In this document: positions 21,716-34,299 of the stretch, piece after piece
Layout of the letters: the number at the start of each line of letters is the position of its first letter
Numbering within the stretch: position 1 is the stretch's first letter
Source: Paramacrobiotus metropolitanus
Taxonomy: Eukaryota > Tardigrada > Eutardigrada > Parachela > Macrobiotidae
Reading direction: 5' to 3'
DNA length: 64,000 bases
Assembly (NCBI RefSeq): GCF_019649055.1
Contig: NW_026570331.1
Coordinates: 1-64,000, forward strand
Program-made: the position numbers and the translations under genes
The notes under the pieces: generated by a model
The model's input: the letters and a program-made list of their open reading frames with translations, nothing else
Told to the model about the DNA's origin: nothing
The model's database searches: none

Positions 21716-22742
21716 CGGTCGTTCGGTTGGCCACCTATAGTAAGTGAATGGGGGATGGTCGTTCAAAGTGGCCACCTTGAATTACAATTCCCATGAACCG
21801 TTTTTCTTCCGGTTTTTTTCTTTACTCAGTTAAGAATAACTTACCCTTTACAGAGTACTTGAAATTTCTCAAATATCTTGAACCGTTTTCTTGCATTTGC
21901 GTCGTTAAAAAAGCAGTGACGAAACACTTTAGCCACGCCACGTGTGCCACTGCACTAGACCATGAATACTGCAGTCACCGCCAGACTTGTGCGGCTGCGC
22001 TGTCGCTGTTTAAATAACACAAAGTGCACATTGAAAGCGGTAAAATCGTGCAAGTAAAGATAAACGCAGCTGGAACTTGTTGAGCTGCGCCAGTGCGTCC
22101 GACTGACAAAATCTAATAAATCAGAAGACCCCAAACCAAAACCATTCCAGAAACTTCGAGAAACGAAAATTATTCACAGGTTAGTAGACACACGTTAAAA
22201 CATAAAAATTAAAAACCACAGGTTCGTGAGCACAAAGAAGCCGATATTCACTGGGACCGCTTTGCTTTGGGTTTCGGTGTCTCGCTTTTTTTACTTACTT
22301 ATCTCTCGCAGCTAGCAGCTTCTCCGCCTCTGCTGTGGACAACAAGAACCATCTTAGTGGTCTTTATCCATAAACAACTTTTTATTACACTTGAAAATCA
22401 ATTAACCAAAAGATACAAAATCAATCCTATTAATTATACACGAATCTGAAATATTATTCGCAGCCGCACATGCGTGGCGGTGACTGCAGTATTCATGGTG
22501 TAGTGCAGTGGCTCACGTGGCGTGGCTAAAGTGTTTCGTCACTGCTTTTTTAACGACGCAAATGCAAGAAAACGGTTCAAGATATTTGAGAAATTTCAAG
22601 TACTCTGTAAAGGGTAAGTTATTCTTAACTGAGTAAAGAAAAAAACCGGAAGAAAAACGGTTCATGGGAATTGTAATTCAAGGTGGCCACTTTGAACGAC
22701 CATCCCCCATTCACTTACTATAGGTGGCCAACCGAACGACCG
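21716..22742. mobile_element. 1-kb inverted-repeat transposon relic/MITE with 284-bp terminal repeats
   Basis: The left arm 21716-21999 and the right arm 22459-22742 are near-perfect inverted repeats of equal length, starting CGGTCGTTCGGTTGGCCACC. Both outer ends are flanked by TA (21714-21715 and 22743-22744), as with Tc1/mariner-type insertion. The 459-bp centre contains no transposase. The arms differ at only a few positions, so the insertion or arm homogenisation is recent. Confidence 0.85.
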
Positions 22743-22744
22743 TA

Positions 22745-24404
22745 CGGGTAAATTGTAGTATACAGACATAAAAAAAGAGCCAATAATACGACGCTTCTAC
22801 AAAAACATCAAATAATAACAAAATTACGCAACTGTAGGAATTACACAAGTAATCAGCAGAAAGATCCAAAGCGTATCAAGCATAATTATGTGCTATTTTT
22901 GTGCGAAACACAGTAATCCAGCTGTACTTTTATACAGGTTTTCCCACGAATTGTAATCCTGATTCCTGGATGCCATAAGCAAAAGCCAACACGGAACGGA
23001 CAATTACCACGGAGCATCCCATCCGTTCGTGTACAGAACGTCGTCGATATTGGAGACCGTGGGAGTGTCGAGGAGACTATCCAGAACTAAAATACACCAC
23101 TGTATGTTTGGTTTGTAATACTTTGACATTTATTGAAGACAATATATCAGAAAGACCAACAGATCGCTGCCGAGAGACAAGATCATTCCAGTACGTACCA
23201 TAAAACCAAGCACTGTGTACATTAGACGACACATATTTATTCTGTAACAGGGATTTGTATTCCTGTGTATAAAAAAACACATTAAGCGTTATTTTCGCTT
23301 TTGATGTCGTCGTGCAGTACTGTGGTAAAAAAGCGTTGTCAATCATTTAATGACTGACAACGCTTTCGGCAACTCGATCGACGCTCAGCACGTCTTGGCA
23401 AAAAAGTGGGTCTCCTGACTTATTCAGCTCGACAAGTATTTTGTCCTTCTGTAGCTTCCACTTCTTAAATAACCTGTTACAAACGTATTTATGGCTCGTT
23501 TCAGAAGACCGTCCATTTTAAGTTTGCTTGTTATCTTCTTTTAGTAAAACCTTATGGGAATCGCGACCACAGGTATAGGTTACTGACCACCAACCACCGT
23601 GCTAACCTCACGTCAACGCCCGTTTTCAACTTCCACAGGTCATTGAATGCAGTTTATTAATCCGCCGTAAAAGGATACAAAATCAGTAACCCGCCCCCAT
23701 TACCCATACCGCACCTTGCAGCAATCTTAGTAATTCAGTATTCTGCTTTGGCAAGCTTTTCTATACAACATAAAGTAATTCTGTACAATCAGAAAACCTG
23801 TGGCGATAAATCCGCCGACAACGCGCATACCGTGCAAGAGATCGAGAATGACCACTCGATATGCTACTTTGCGGTGACAGAATTCCCATAAAAGTATGGT
23901 ACAGCCAAGCTGTTACTTGTCTCATACCAGAAATTCAGTTAAAATAGCGAGAAAAAAATTTATGCGGGCTACAATTTATGCTGCTACAAGACAAACGCAC
24001 CAGAGGCGAACGACAAAAAAGTTTTCTAAATATTTCCGAAGTAAACGGAGTTTGTATGCAGTCAGCGAAATTTACAACCTAAATATATTTTTTCATAAGA
24101 CCGTTCTGAAGAAATGCTTACAAGTGGAAAAGTTTTTCGACAGTATGGTATGTACAGAGTACATAACATATTCTGCTATTTCTAAAAGCTGCAGCTCGTT
24201 CACTCTGGACTTTAGTAACTGTCGTACATTTCTGATACAGCAGTCGGTGTAGGGGACATAAAAATTAAAATTGTGCAGAAATGTTGATAATGTTTGTCTT
24301 AAGTCTTATGAATTACGACAACAGAAACCGACGTGACCTTTATCTTTTTAAAATAAAGTGCTGTCACGACTGCTTTCAGTATCGTGTCCGTTCAGTATCG
24401 TGTC
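22745..24404. other. No confirmed gene; one possible minus-strand exon
   Basis: A minus-strand segment reading EYKSLLQNKYVSSN to a TAG at 23077 follows a pyrimidine-rich ATACACAG acceptor-like site near 23257. It might be a 3' exon of the nuclear-receptor-like gene upstream, but no ligand-binding-domain motif could be confirmed. The direct repeat TTCAGTATCGTGTCC at 24375 and 24391 abuts the next element. Confidence 0.2.
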
Positions 24405-25006
24405 CTAAGGGAAGTGATCCGGTACATAGAATTAAATTCGTGTACATCCACGGGAGCTTTCGCTTTCGCGCACTTTCAAACACGTTTTTGGATTGTTTTT
24501 TGACTTTGTGTAGCCAAATGATTTTTATGCTATACATAGGAGTGAACTCTGTTTTCGCGCGCAACATTTGGTTGCCGAGTTATGAGAGTAACAAAAATTT
24601 AAAAAAAACCGTTTAAAGGCATTCCGATGTACCAAACGTCTCATTTTGTACCGATCTCCTTCGAATTTAGCACGTAAAAGCCATAATCATGGAGATCGTG
24701 CTTACACCGATCCACCGATATATAAGCTTGTTTTTAAAATTTCAAAATGAATTCAAAAAATTTGAAAAAATCGTGGCAGTCTGATTCTGCGTAAGAATGG
24801 CCTTCGTGGTTATGTGCATAAGTGCATTTATAGCAAACTTCGAGGGAGATCGGTCCATATTGTAACTTCTGGTACACCGTTCAACTGAATGCATTTAAAA
24901 TTTTTTTAATTTTTTTACCTCTTAACTCTGCAGGCGGATTTGCGCGCGAAAACGGAGTTCACGGGTCACGGATTTAGTGCTATGTACTGGGTCACTTCCC
25001 GTAAGG
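24405..25006. mobile_element. Foldback repeat, copy 2
   Basis: Imperfect long inverted repeat with ends CTAAGGGAAGTGATCCGGTA and (minus strand) CCTTACGGGAAGTGACCCAG. It carries TTTTCGCGCGCAACATTTGG in the left arm (24551-24570) and its counterpart TTTGCGCGCGAAAACGGAG in the right arm, around an AT-rich palindromic centre (AAATTTCAAAATGAATTC). It has no coding capacity. Confidence 0.75.
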
Positions 25007-26087
25007 AATAGGAATAACAGTAAACACCATTTTGTTGCGTATCTCGTTATACCCTTTCTCCAATTTCAGCGCACTTGTCCAATAGTACGATCACGTTAAT
25101 CCGTGACTGCAGCGAATAAGCAAAGTAAATTGGGTGTTGCCTGTTCAACTTGCACAAAGTGGTGGTTACAAAATTTGTAACCGGCACTCTTATTTATTAT
25201 TTGGCTATATTTAAAATAGCCTGAAAAATAAGTAACACTTAAGATAACTAAAATTACCCAAGATAATGATTTCTAATACAGTGCCAGCTACTGAATTTAT
25301 GCCCATTTGTAACCCGTTACGAAGTACGGCAAATTCGACAGATAACAGCCACCCGGATCAATAAAAATGAAACTATTTATGGCAAACACACTGTAAAACT
25401 TTATAATGACACCCCTGGTTCTCTTTAGGGACATTTTACTTGGGACTTCTTATACACATTAAACATACACGCGTGGTAATAAAAAAACAAAATCTCAACC
25501 GCTGTTTGCTGCTCTCCCGTACATTGAGCGCGTAAACTCACCGCCGTCATGGAGACCATAATGAATTATATTATTCTAGTAACATTTTGGTAATGCTGTC
25601 TGAATTTAGCACTGCTGCATTCCAAATTTTTGTACCGCACACGAGCCGGTAGAAGCCTTATATATCTATGATCTGACTTGTGCTCATAATTTTGCTGAAC
25701 TTAAGGACGTAACCAAACGATCAGAATATGTTGACAATTACAAACTGTTAAAACTTTCTATAGCAGTATAAAATGTTTTGGCTCATATGATACCTAATCG
25801 AACTGTGGTTCGTCGCAAAAGCGTGAAGTGCTAAACCAGGCGTGTACGGTAATTCACTATGTTTACAATTCAGTAAACTGATCAAATTAATTTGTTTACT
25901 GCCGGCGACTTAAAGCGCACCCAGGTGTTTCGCAGGTACCAACAATTTAGTTGTCAATTAGGTTACTAACGACTGGCTACTCTAAGTGATTCCAACGTCA
26001 AGGTATTGGATAACAATTTAATTAAAGGTACGCGGCAATAATTACGCGTATGATTGCTAGTTACGCTTCACGTGTGCGTCTGCTTAC
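25007..26087. other. No gene recognised
   Basis: AT-rich sequence downstream (in transcription direction) of the nuclear-receptor-like exons. Any remaining exons of that gene, starting in phase 1, should lie here or further left; none could be identified. Confidence 0.3.
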
Positions 26088-26277
26088 ATTGACTGTTGGC
26101 GGTGAGGATGCGGTCGACATGCGCCATCAGCATATCGTCAATATCCTGCGCATTACCACCACTCTTCCCAGATGGACCGGCTTCTTGATCCCGTGGGCCG
26201 GGGGTACCGGGCGTCTGGCAGAAAAAAGGGGCCTCCTGGGTGCATGACGAAAGGGGTTGGGCGTCCGGCATGGACGC
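26088..26277 (-). CDS. Nuclear-receptor-like gene A, exon after the zinc fingers
   Basis: The exon opens after GCGCTTTCAG (acceptor AG at 26279-26278) in phase 0 and reads ASMPDAQPLSSC, a Pro/Gly-rich hinge-like stretch, then DIDDMLMAHVDRILTANSQ. It ends before a GTAAGC donor at 26087, leaving one base of the next codon. Gene B has the matching peptide DIDERLMEHVDKILTENSQ followed by a donor at the same phase (45281). The conserved end block is probably the start of the next domain, but a ligand-binding domain cannot be proven from the window. Confidence 0.7.
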
Positions 26278-26402
26278 CTGAAAGCGCTTAAGGATGAGTT
26301 ACAGAGAAAGTACCTAATTAAACACCATGAGCGACAATTTAGATTGGTTGTGTTGTGCCAGTCAGTCTGAATTGGCGTTCACGGGGTTGATTACTCATTT
26401 AC

Positions 26403-26459
26403 CGTTGACGATGTCGGAGAGGACGGATGGTGTTCCTCCTGGTGTTTTCTCTGATGAAC
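26403..26459 (-). CDS. Nuclear-receptor-like gene A, 57-bp mini-exon made by tandem duplication
   Basis: A 19-codon phase-0 exon (HQRKHQEEHHPSSPTSST) lies between TTAATTAG and GTAAAT. It and the following intron are a tandem copy of the end of the finger-2 exon plus its intron: both exon ends read .HEE..P...ST before CG|GTAAAT, and the intronic CAATTCAGACTGACTGG and TTAATTAG words are repeated about 145 bp apart. It would lengthen the hinge without changing frame. Use in the mRNA is untested. Confidence 0.5.
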
Positions 26460-26546
26460 CTAATTAACACCGCGAGCGGCAATTTAGATTGGTTGTTTCT
26501 TCCAGTCAGTCTGAATTGGCGTTCACGGGGTTGATTAGTGATTTAC

Positions 26547-26750
26547 CGTCGACGCTGAAAAAGTTGGACTGAGTTCCTCATGGACGGCAGGCTGTCTGCA
26601 GTCCGGCAGCCGCATTCCCACGGTGCGACATTTTCCAAAGCGGCAGGCTTTACAGCGTCTTTTTAATCGGAAGCCGACGGGGCATGGGGCTGCCATCGGG
26701 CAGCGGTAAGGTTCCTTCTCGTCTTTGCGGGCTGTCCGCGCGAAAAAGGC
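26547..26750 (-). CDS. Nuclear-receptor-like gene A, second zinc finger exon
   Basis: After TTGACGTTGCAG (acceptor 26752-26751) the exon reads AFFARTARKDEKEPYR, then the nuclear receptor finger 2 pattern C-x5-C-x9-C-x2-C: CPMAAPCPVGFRLKRRCKAC, then RFGKCRTVGMRLP, which matches the family signature CRF.KC...GM. It ends at a GTAAAT donor (26546) in phase 0. With exon 1 the P-box would read CPGCAAFF instead of the usual CEGCKGFF type, and the inter-finger spacing is 17 rather than 15 residues. A nuclear DNA-binding transcription factor is expected, but its DNA site may be unusual. Confidence 0.8.
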
Positions 26751-27466
26751 CTGCAACGTCAATAAGACTAATACTACCACCCAGCTTATCAACCGGAAAT
26801 AAATTCCAATTAACACCCTGATTTTACGACCCTACCTTAATAATTCATGTTTAACACGAAATGCTTTTAATTTTAAAGCTGACATCCTCATTCCCTCATT
26901 CTGCTGACCATAGACAGGGAATGCGATGTACTGTAGGAGAACACCCTTTCCTTGTAATGCTCCAGTCATCCGCCAGTTTCGGGTCAAGACTCATGACTGA
27001 ACATAGGCGTGCGGTGGTACTCCAAACAGTGGGTCAGTATTGCAAGAGTTTGTTGTGCGACATGGTATTCCCATCATTTACAGGGACTCAAGTCAAACTC
27101 AAATCATTTAAACATAGAACCACTTAAATCACCCAAATCATAAGTCAAATCTGAATCTTACGAGCAGAAATTCATTCGTGCAATGCATCGAATAACCGCA
27201 TAAAACCAGCTCGATTATTACGAAGCCTTACGATAAGAGCAAAAAGAAGTGCAGTTTAATTTCTTTTATTATCATGACTGATTTGTGACATATTATGTCA
27301 TTAGGTGACATATTGTTTTGGATCTACTAACAAATTTAAAAGGCGTTTGATTCTAATAGTCTAATACACTTTTTAACACGATAAGTACGTTTTTTTAATG
27401 AAGAGCGCTTTCTGTGCGAGGATTGATTACTTCCTTCGGACAGAGTATTTTGTATTTCTGTCGAAT

Positions 27467-27786
27467 CTTAAGGGAACTTGGCCGGTACCAAATTCGTGTA
27501 CATGCACGAAAGCTTTAACTTTCGCACACTCCCAAATACATTTTCGCTTCGGTTTATGACATTCTGTAGCCCGAAGATTTGTATACACTGACGCGAAAAC
27601 CGTTTGTGCGCGCAACATCCGGTTCGGGAATTATGGCTGTTAGAAAATTCTAAAAAGCTTAAATGCTTTCAGGTGTACCAAAAGTCTGATTATGGACCGA
27701 TCTCTCGCAAATTTTGCATGTGGATGCATATAACCACGATGAACGTTTTTATACCGATCCAATGTTACCGGGCCACTTCCCTTAAG
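27467..27786. mobile_element. Foldback repeat, copy 3 (short form)
   Basis: 320 bp with ends CTTAAGGGAA and TTCCCTTAAG, inside intron 1 of nuclear-receptor-like gene A. Contains TTTGTGCGCGCAACATCCGG (27602-27621), shared with copies 1, 2, 6 and 7, then the GGTGTACCAAAAGTCTGATT block. Only one arm plus the distal terminal repeat is left. Confidence 0.75.
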
Positions 27787-30234
27787 ACGGGATGCGCATG
27801 TGTTCAAGGTGCATCATTACACTGTATATGTGCATGCACCTGAACCTTGTGACAACATGATAAGTGATAACAAATTGCCGCTGTCATCAGTCAAGAACTA
27901 AAATACTGATTAATTTTATCGTGGTCGATTTTATTGCTATTTATTGTAATATTTTATTTTATTAATTCATTGTTTTGGTTGTGGCGGATTACAACATGAT
28001 CGAAGCTACTTTTGACATTCATGACCAGCAATCCGTCCTAAACTGCTTCTAGTTCCAAACATTTTTTAAATTAAACGCATGACATCATTCCGGCTACTCA
28101 TGTTAAAAGCAACATTCACATTTTCGTCCGCAACCGTATCTAAAGCTGATTCGAGATCACAAACCGCATTTTCTCGTTGAATCTAGATCACGATTATAAA
28201 AATGCTCCAGAACGAGGATCGCCAAAAACTGCTTGTTTGGTGTGGAAGCATAAATGCAAATATGAAACGAAAACAGCAGATAAAAGACAATGATCGAAAA
28301 CTAACGTGCCGTATCCTATACATGCATGGTACCTCTTTAGGAACTGAATAGTAACTGTTTTAGTACAATTAATGTTTGCGCAAGGAACACCACAGTATAG
28401 CCTTGCTCTGAAAATACACAACGGTGCTGTTTGGCTTTTAGCGGTGCCCATTCCTGTTCAGTATCTGGTATATTAACGCTTCGATAATTTATGGTGCCAA
28501 AACGACTATACCTTCCACCTGTGCATCTCCTGGACTGCCTGCATTAGATGAAAAACTCTGTGAAGCAACTGAGCCCTCACGGCATTCTACAAAACAATCA
28601 CACAAGTTTTCCCGCAATGGTCCACAGGAAAAAACATTCGTGCGATGCGGTAAAATTTTTTATGCAACAGAGAAAACCATACATTAACTGAAAGCGTATC
28701 CAGTGCAAATAACATTCAAGCAACTTGATTAATTTTATCTCCAAAATAACTGGACAGCTCCCAGTGATACGGAAGATTAATAGGGATCTGGCAAAGAGTT
28801 CGAGTTGTCTTGTGAACTGCGTAATGGAAGATGTACAGTGATGCACACCTTTTGTGGCTCGTCGGAACTGACAGTGCCGTGATCACGGAGCGTAGCTGGA
28901 CGACTGGCAGTCCAGTGGCTCAGTCAGCCAAAGCTTGGGATCTCTAGTTTTATGATCGTGATCTTTCATCAGAAAAGGTTCTCATCCGAGACCTCTCCAG
29001 GGTATGCCACGTTCCTCCGCTAGCGACACAGTGTACGTTACTGCGTATATTGTGCCGTGCATGGTAGAGACTTGCGGTCAAACGGACTGCTCATTGAACG
29101 GCGCCCATAAACAAGTCAATACAACGTAATAGTATTGTGTGTCGTGCAGTTCCTGTTGGCTACGGTGGTTGGGAATAAAATGTCCCTCGGATTCGACTTC
29201 GACTAGACAGCGACTAGCCAAACATTGGCTAGTAAACACCCCGCTGTTTGCTTAACGAAAGGTTAACACACATAACCGACATAAGAGTTCGTATTGTAAA
29301 TCCCATCCGTTTTGGCAGCATTTTCGAAAACAGATTTCTTGCTAAAATTCCTGTAGAACTAACTCTAACTGCGTCTTCAGATGCTGTTTGAAAACAAACT
29401 GGACCACAGTGATGGTCGAGTGCAAGTTGCAAAAGAGATAGCCCGGTACATGCCCCCAGTTTGCTTACTGCCACTGAAATTTTCCCTTTCACGAACCAGA
29501 AATCCCTGTCTGGATATTGCCCGTAGCATTACATAGCTGTAATAAACAGGCATCAAAATTCTATTCGCAAAAGTAAATTTCAATTACGGTATTATTCATT
29601 TGGAGAACTGGAAAGTTGCTGATGTCATAACGTCCAGTCTAAAGTCCGAGCCAACATCAAAATCAGATCAAAGTTTCAACATCAGAACTTCTAATATTTT
29701 TTGGAGCTCATTTTTCTCGATAAATAAATGGGTTTTGGTTTTATGCAACGACCCCATCGCGATCGCCTCCTCTCCCTTTTTCCACGCAAAAACGACTTAT
29801 CGCAGCGCTCAAACCTATTTGCTCTTACGCGCCATTTTTCGTGCTATTGCTTGCCGTTTGATTATTTACATTGCGTTAACATACTCTTTGTGCATTGTCA
29901 TGACCTCTGGATGTTGTCCTGCTACCCTTTCTGCTTTTTGATGTCTGAAGCCTGGAGGTAGCAATTCGCTCCGATACAAGGACAATAAACCTCCAGTATC
30001 ATTATTAAGGTCGAAACTTTGTCGGTGCATGATAATGCGTTTTGATCTTTTCTCAATTTTAATTCGCATTACAATGACGACAGCATGGATGTTGCTTGTA
30101 TCTGTGCACACGGTACTCGTATCACACCAATATATGTAAAATTATTAACTGTAGAATTCGGCATCTATCCTTGAGATAGATGGGATTGCAATTAACTTGG
30201 CTTTTGGTGCATTATAACAATGGGTTTGGGTTTT
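27787..30234. other. Intron 1 of nuclear-receptor-like gene A; no other gene seen
   Basis: AT-rich intronic DNA between foldback copies 3 and 4. A short complementary TGCACCTTGAACACATGCGCA/TGTGCATGCACC pair lies near 27795-27845. Frames in it have no domain support. Confidence 0.3.
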
Positions 30235-30475
30235 TTTGTTGATTTTAATTCGCCATATCTCGATATGTACCTAAAAGTTGCGCGCACAAACGGTTTCCAG
30301 GCCAATGTGTACAGATCATATAACTGTACCGTCTGTACGTACAATGGCATCTGTTGAGAGAGATTTTCCTCCGAATCAAATTTTTGTATTGTCATACAAA
30401 AATTTGATTCGGAGGAAAATCTTTCTCAACGGGTGTATACGGAACTGGTAACATGTACCGGGCCATTTCTCTTAC
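30235..30475. mobile_element. Foldback repeat, copy 4, with a 36-bp-arm palindrome
   Basis: Contains CGCCATATCTCG, GTTGCGCGCACAAACGGTTT (30278-30297) and the terminal ACATGTACCGGGCCATTTCTCTTACG typical of the family's right arm. In the middle is a hairpin: arms 30353-30388 and 30395-30430 match at 35 of 36 bases around a 6-base loop. Confidence 0.7.
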
Positions 30476-30926
30476 GTCTGCACCGGAAGTGGAGCTAATG
30501 CAACACTGTAACAGAACGGTAACTTAAAATAATACTATCAATAATTATTATTATCTCGTGAGCGTATAGTGCGAGATACAGAAATACTTGCGGATGTATT
30601 TGCGGAGTTTAGCAAGTACCTTACAAACGGCCAACGTTCTTCTTTAAAGGATTCAAATGCACACGGTAATAAGCAACCACAATCGCTAGCTCCGTCCGGC
30701 ATTTCGGGACGCATATTTATTGTACCCAACAGTGACCATTAATCGAACTTCGGTCTACCAAATACCGAAGCACTCGGGAGCATGATCCTAGTGATAAATT
30801 GCGGTTAAGAGCAAGGTCCCTCTGCACTGAGCGAAATATATAAGACAACAGGTAATGCGTCGAGGAAAATTGTGTTCAAGTCAGCCTAATCTACACTTAT
30901 TTCAAAATGCCAGACGGAATTCTTAC

Positions 30927-31010
30927 AGCACAGCCCGGACAGGACACGGCTCCATAGCGATTGGCTCCGTTTGGACCTCCGCATATGGTGCAGACCATTG
31001 GCTCGGCCAT
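30927..31010 (-). CDS. Nuclear-receptor-like gene A, first zinc finger exon
   Basis: From ATG at 31010 (context CAGT before ATG) the exon reads MAEPMVCTICGGPNGANRYG, then AVSCPGCA, and stops at a GTAAGA donor (30926). The cysteines form C-x2-C-x13-C-x2-C, the nuclear receptor finger 1 spacing. The donor lies right after the fourth cysteine's next codon, in phase 0, so it joins in frame to AFFAR of the finger 2 exon at 26750. An ATG further upstream in the same frame (31088) is possible. The intron would be about 4.2 kb and carries two foldback elements. Confidence 0.75.
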
Positions 31011-34000
31011 ACTGATTGTGTAGTGGACAAGAATCGGATCACAACGTTCATAGTACTGACCTTTCTTCTCCGGAAAAGACCCCCACACTTTAAGTTACCA
31101 TTTCCCTTTATCCAATCACAATCGCTGCAACACGCAGACATATAACAACAGAGACAATACTGCATATCATAAAAAATTCGTTAATCCCGTGCTACGTTGG
31201 GTTATATCATGCAGCTTGTTTAACCTTGCCCAAAGTTCCACAAAAATTCTGCTTACCTTATACCATATGAAATTTTATAGTTTGCAGACGGCTTTTCGTC
31301 CTTGAGCCCGTCAATATGATTACATCGCGGTAGAAATCATAGCAATGCTTCTACAGGACAAAAATAGCGTAAAAGCAGTCGACAGCTGAAATGCCAGAAG
31401 TATGGTATCTGAGTTCTGCGACTGGTCTACATTTTAGCAAGAACCGCGAAGCAAAAATCGTCGGCACATACCGATGCGACTGTTTTATGGAATAATCTTG
31501 CGAGAATATGGACGCTTCTTAATTGCGAAAACGGTAAATGAGTGAAGAAGGCGGGGTGAAGGTGGTACGTAACACTGTGCAGGCGATAACGTACGCTCAG
31601 GCCGGGTCGATATAATGACCCAATTTAAGGATTTTGCTAATGAAGCCAAGGAATTTACCGGCGGGGGTCAGTGGAAATCAGATCAATAAGGAAAAGAAAT
31701 CAATAAGGACGTAGTCGTCGTTGAAATGAGACGGCTGCTTATAGTCTGTGGCTGCATCCTCAGGTGCGCGATATATCACTGTGTGTGCTTCTGCCGAACT
31801 TTGTGCAAAATGAGTTTATTCATCAAAACGCAAAAAAACTGTTTTTAGTAAACGAGTCATCCGGTAGAAAAATATGCCTTAGAGTGGAGTACTTAACAAC
31901 GGTCATCTCCTTATCGTACGCAATGTACGAAAAACGGCTTATTTAGAGGGCGCAAAAAAGGATGCACCAAGTTTGCTGATCTGCGCATCCATATTGCTCT
32001 ATGTAGTACGTAGTAATGCAGCCCGTCCAAGAAACGCTTTGTGCGGCCCAATAGCTCCCACGACACGTATTACGTGTTAAAGCAGAGGTAATGCGCGGAA
32101 TGTTTTCCACACGTACATGTACCTAGTTCTTTTATGCACTAAGTATGCAGGATTGGTACGAAAGCGGGTGTTTTGCGAATCGAAGACGAATACCGAGTAA
32201 GGAAGGAGTACGTTAACAGTTGCCGATCGTACGATGTTACGAACCCAACCACCAGTCACCACTGATGTTACGAGTGCCGATAACCCTGGTCGCGACATGT
32301 AGTGAGGGAAGTCATGGAAGTGACCACTACAATCAGCCAAAACGCCGCCAAATATGGAGGAGTCTAGATATTACTTTATAGAAAAACTGAAATTAAAAAT
32401 TTGACTACGGTATTTCGGCAGAAAAGGTTACTGTCAGTGTTATCTTAGTATTTATTATTGCTAACGCGTCCGTTACGCGATGCTTCGAACCAATGCAGTT
32501 GATGTTTCCAAGCTTTTTATGGTCCACTGGGGAGGTTATCTGCCTTGAGTAACCTTTACGCGGCGCGCAGGGCGGAAGTACAGGGAAAACATGGCGCGAC
32601 GTACTCGTACTGTACTTACGCCATCTACCCATAAGGCCACCTGCACAAACCAACAAAAATCTTTCGAATTTGATATAACGAAAACTCATAAAGACAGAGA
32701 ACAGTTGAAAGTTGAGACCACTTCAATGGTCGGGGTTTCTTGTAGCATGCAAACACTCGTTTTAATCATTTTTCTTCACTCGCTCATCGATAATGCTTTC
32801 GATAGTTAGGCTCGCTCGCTCACCCTGTGTCAAACAGCTGTCTGCTTTCGCGCTAACCGCGACGCCAACAAGCAGTTTTACTGAAAAAAAGTCTCTCGAA
32901 ATTCCACCAAAAATGTGAAATACCTGTACCTCGAGTTTCAGATCAAACCCGTTTCTTACACTCTGCGACGCTTTCTGCATTCCGATATTTCTCACAACAT
33001 GGGTTTCGCGCACGGTGTGCGTACCGGACCCCGGAGACACGGTATTCTCCGCGCATTGTCCCTCATGACGAAAACACTTCAAAAACTGATTACACGATAT
33101 TTATTGTTTTCATACAACCCGGCACAAAGAGATGAATAAACATCATAAATTTCTAAAGTGGAGCAATGTATCTTGAATTACAACCCTATGGTATACCTGC
33201 CACAGAAGTCAGAAATTAAATGAATCAAAATTTCTCTGTTGAACGTATTTGGCCGAGATACGACGCACGACACTCTTGGGCCTTTATTGAGCTACCACTA
33301 CTGACGGGACATACACCACTGGACACACCGCACTCTCTACTGAGGAGCGCCTGTGAACTGACTGAGTCACCGAACTAGTCAGTGTCCACTGTCCATGACA
33401 CTCGCACTGTGAGTTTCAAATTTAAAACAATATAGACAATCAGACTTCAAGTTTGTTTGGGTAGGGAAATACAATATCTTACGGCCAAATGCTTTCGAGG
33501 TTGAAGAATCATGAATCAATTTTTATATAAAGATTTTCGTATAAAATGTGTGTCATTGCGCTGCTGTGGAGTACATATCACGTTTCGACGAAATACAGAT
33601 ATATGATGTTAAAGTAATAAATACTCGTTCGAAATCAAATAAAGTGGCCGCGGACTACAAGAAACGCGGAAGCGTAGCCGAGGATGTTTCCTGTACGCTG
33701 GTAATGCCAACGCCGTGCACATCAACTGAAACTTCCGCCGGTTATTTGTTGACTCCGTGCACTGAGTAGCAGTGATAGCTCGGTCACTCGTTTACCTAAC
33801 GAGCTGTGTGCACTGGACTGTAGTGGTGGCTCAGTCACTCGTTCACTTTGCTCAGCGCAGCACTTTACTCGCCCTGAGCGGAGGCCAGTAGTGGTTACTC
33901 GGACCCCTACAGTCCTACTCAATAATCACTGCACAATCTCAGAAATATATTACCTGATCTAAGAAATATGAGTTCGTATTCGCCAGGATGTATATAATCC

Positions 34001-34299
34001 GTAGGTTCATTCGCCCTGGGTTAGTGGCGGTGATTTACATAAAAAGAGCTCCCTTAACAAGTATTTTGCATGACAGTTCATGCTCACACTTTACACCCGC
34101 CAACGACGTTAAAAGGATTATTATGAAAGGTCAGCCGCTTGGGCGATGATTATGATCTAATAAGATTTCAATTTTTTTATCCAGGCTAATAGTTTGAAGT
34201 TAGAACATGTTAATTACAAATTATTGGTTTCCCGCTCTTTGCAACCACACTCTGAATGTTTTTCAAAGAAGACCTTAAGATCTATTGTTCTATCGTCAC
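31011..34299. other. No gene recognised
   Basis: Intergenic DNA, presumably including the promoter of nuclear-receptor-like gene A in its left part. Short frames only; repeated ACTGAGTCAC/CACTCG words near 33340-33400 and 33770-33900. Confidence 0.3.

Noticed and set aside
22267-22449. Small ORF in the centre of the 1-kb inverted-repeat element as a transposase remnant
   Set aside because: 60 residues with no DDE or helix-turn-helix feature.
28598-28846. Minus-strand hydrophobic frame as a ligand-binding-domain exon of gene A
   Set aside because: It lies between the two finger exons, so it cannot be a downstream LBD exon; no receptor motif.
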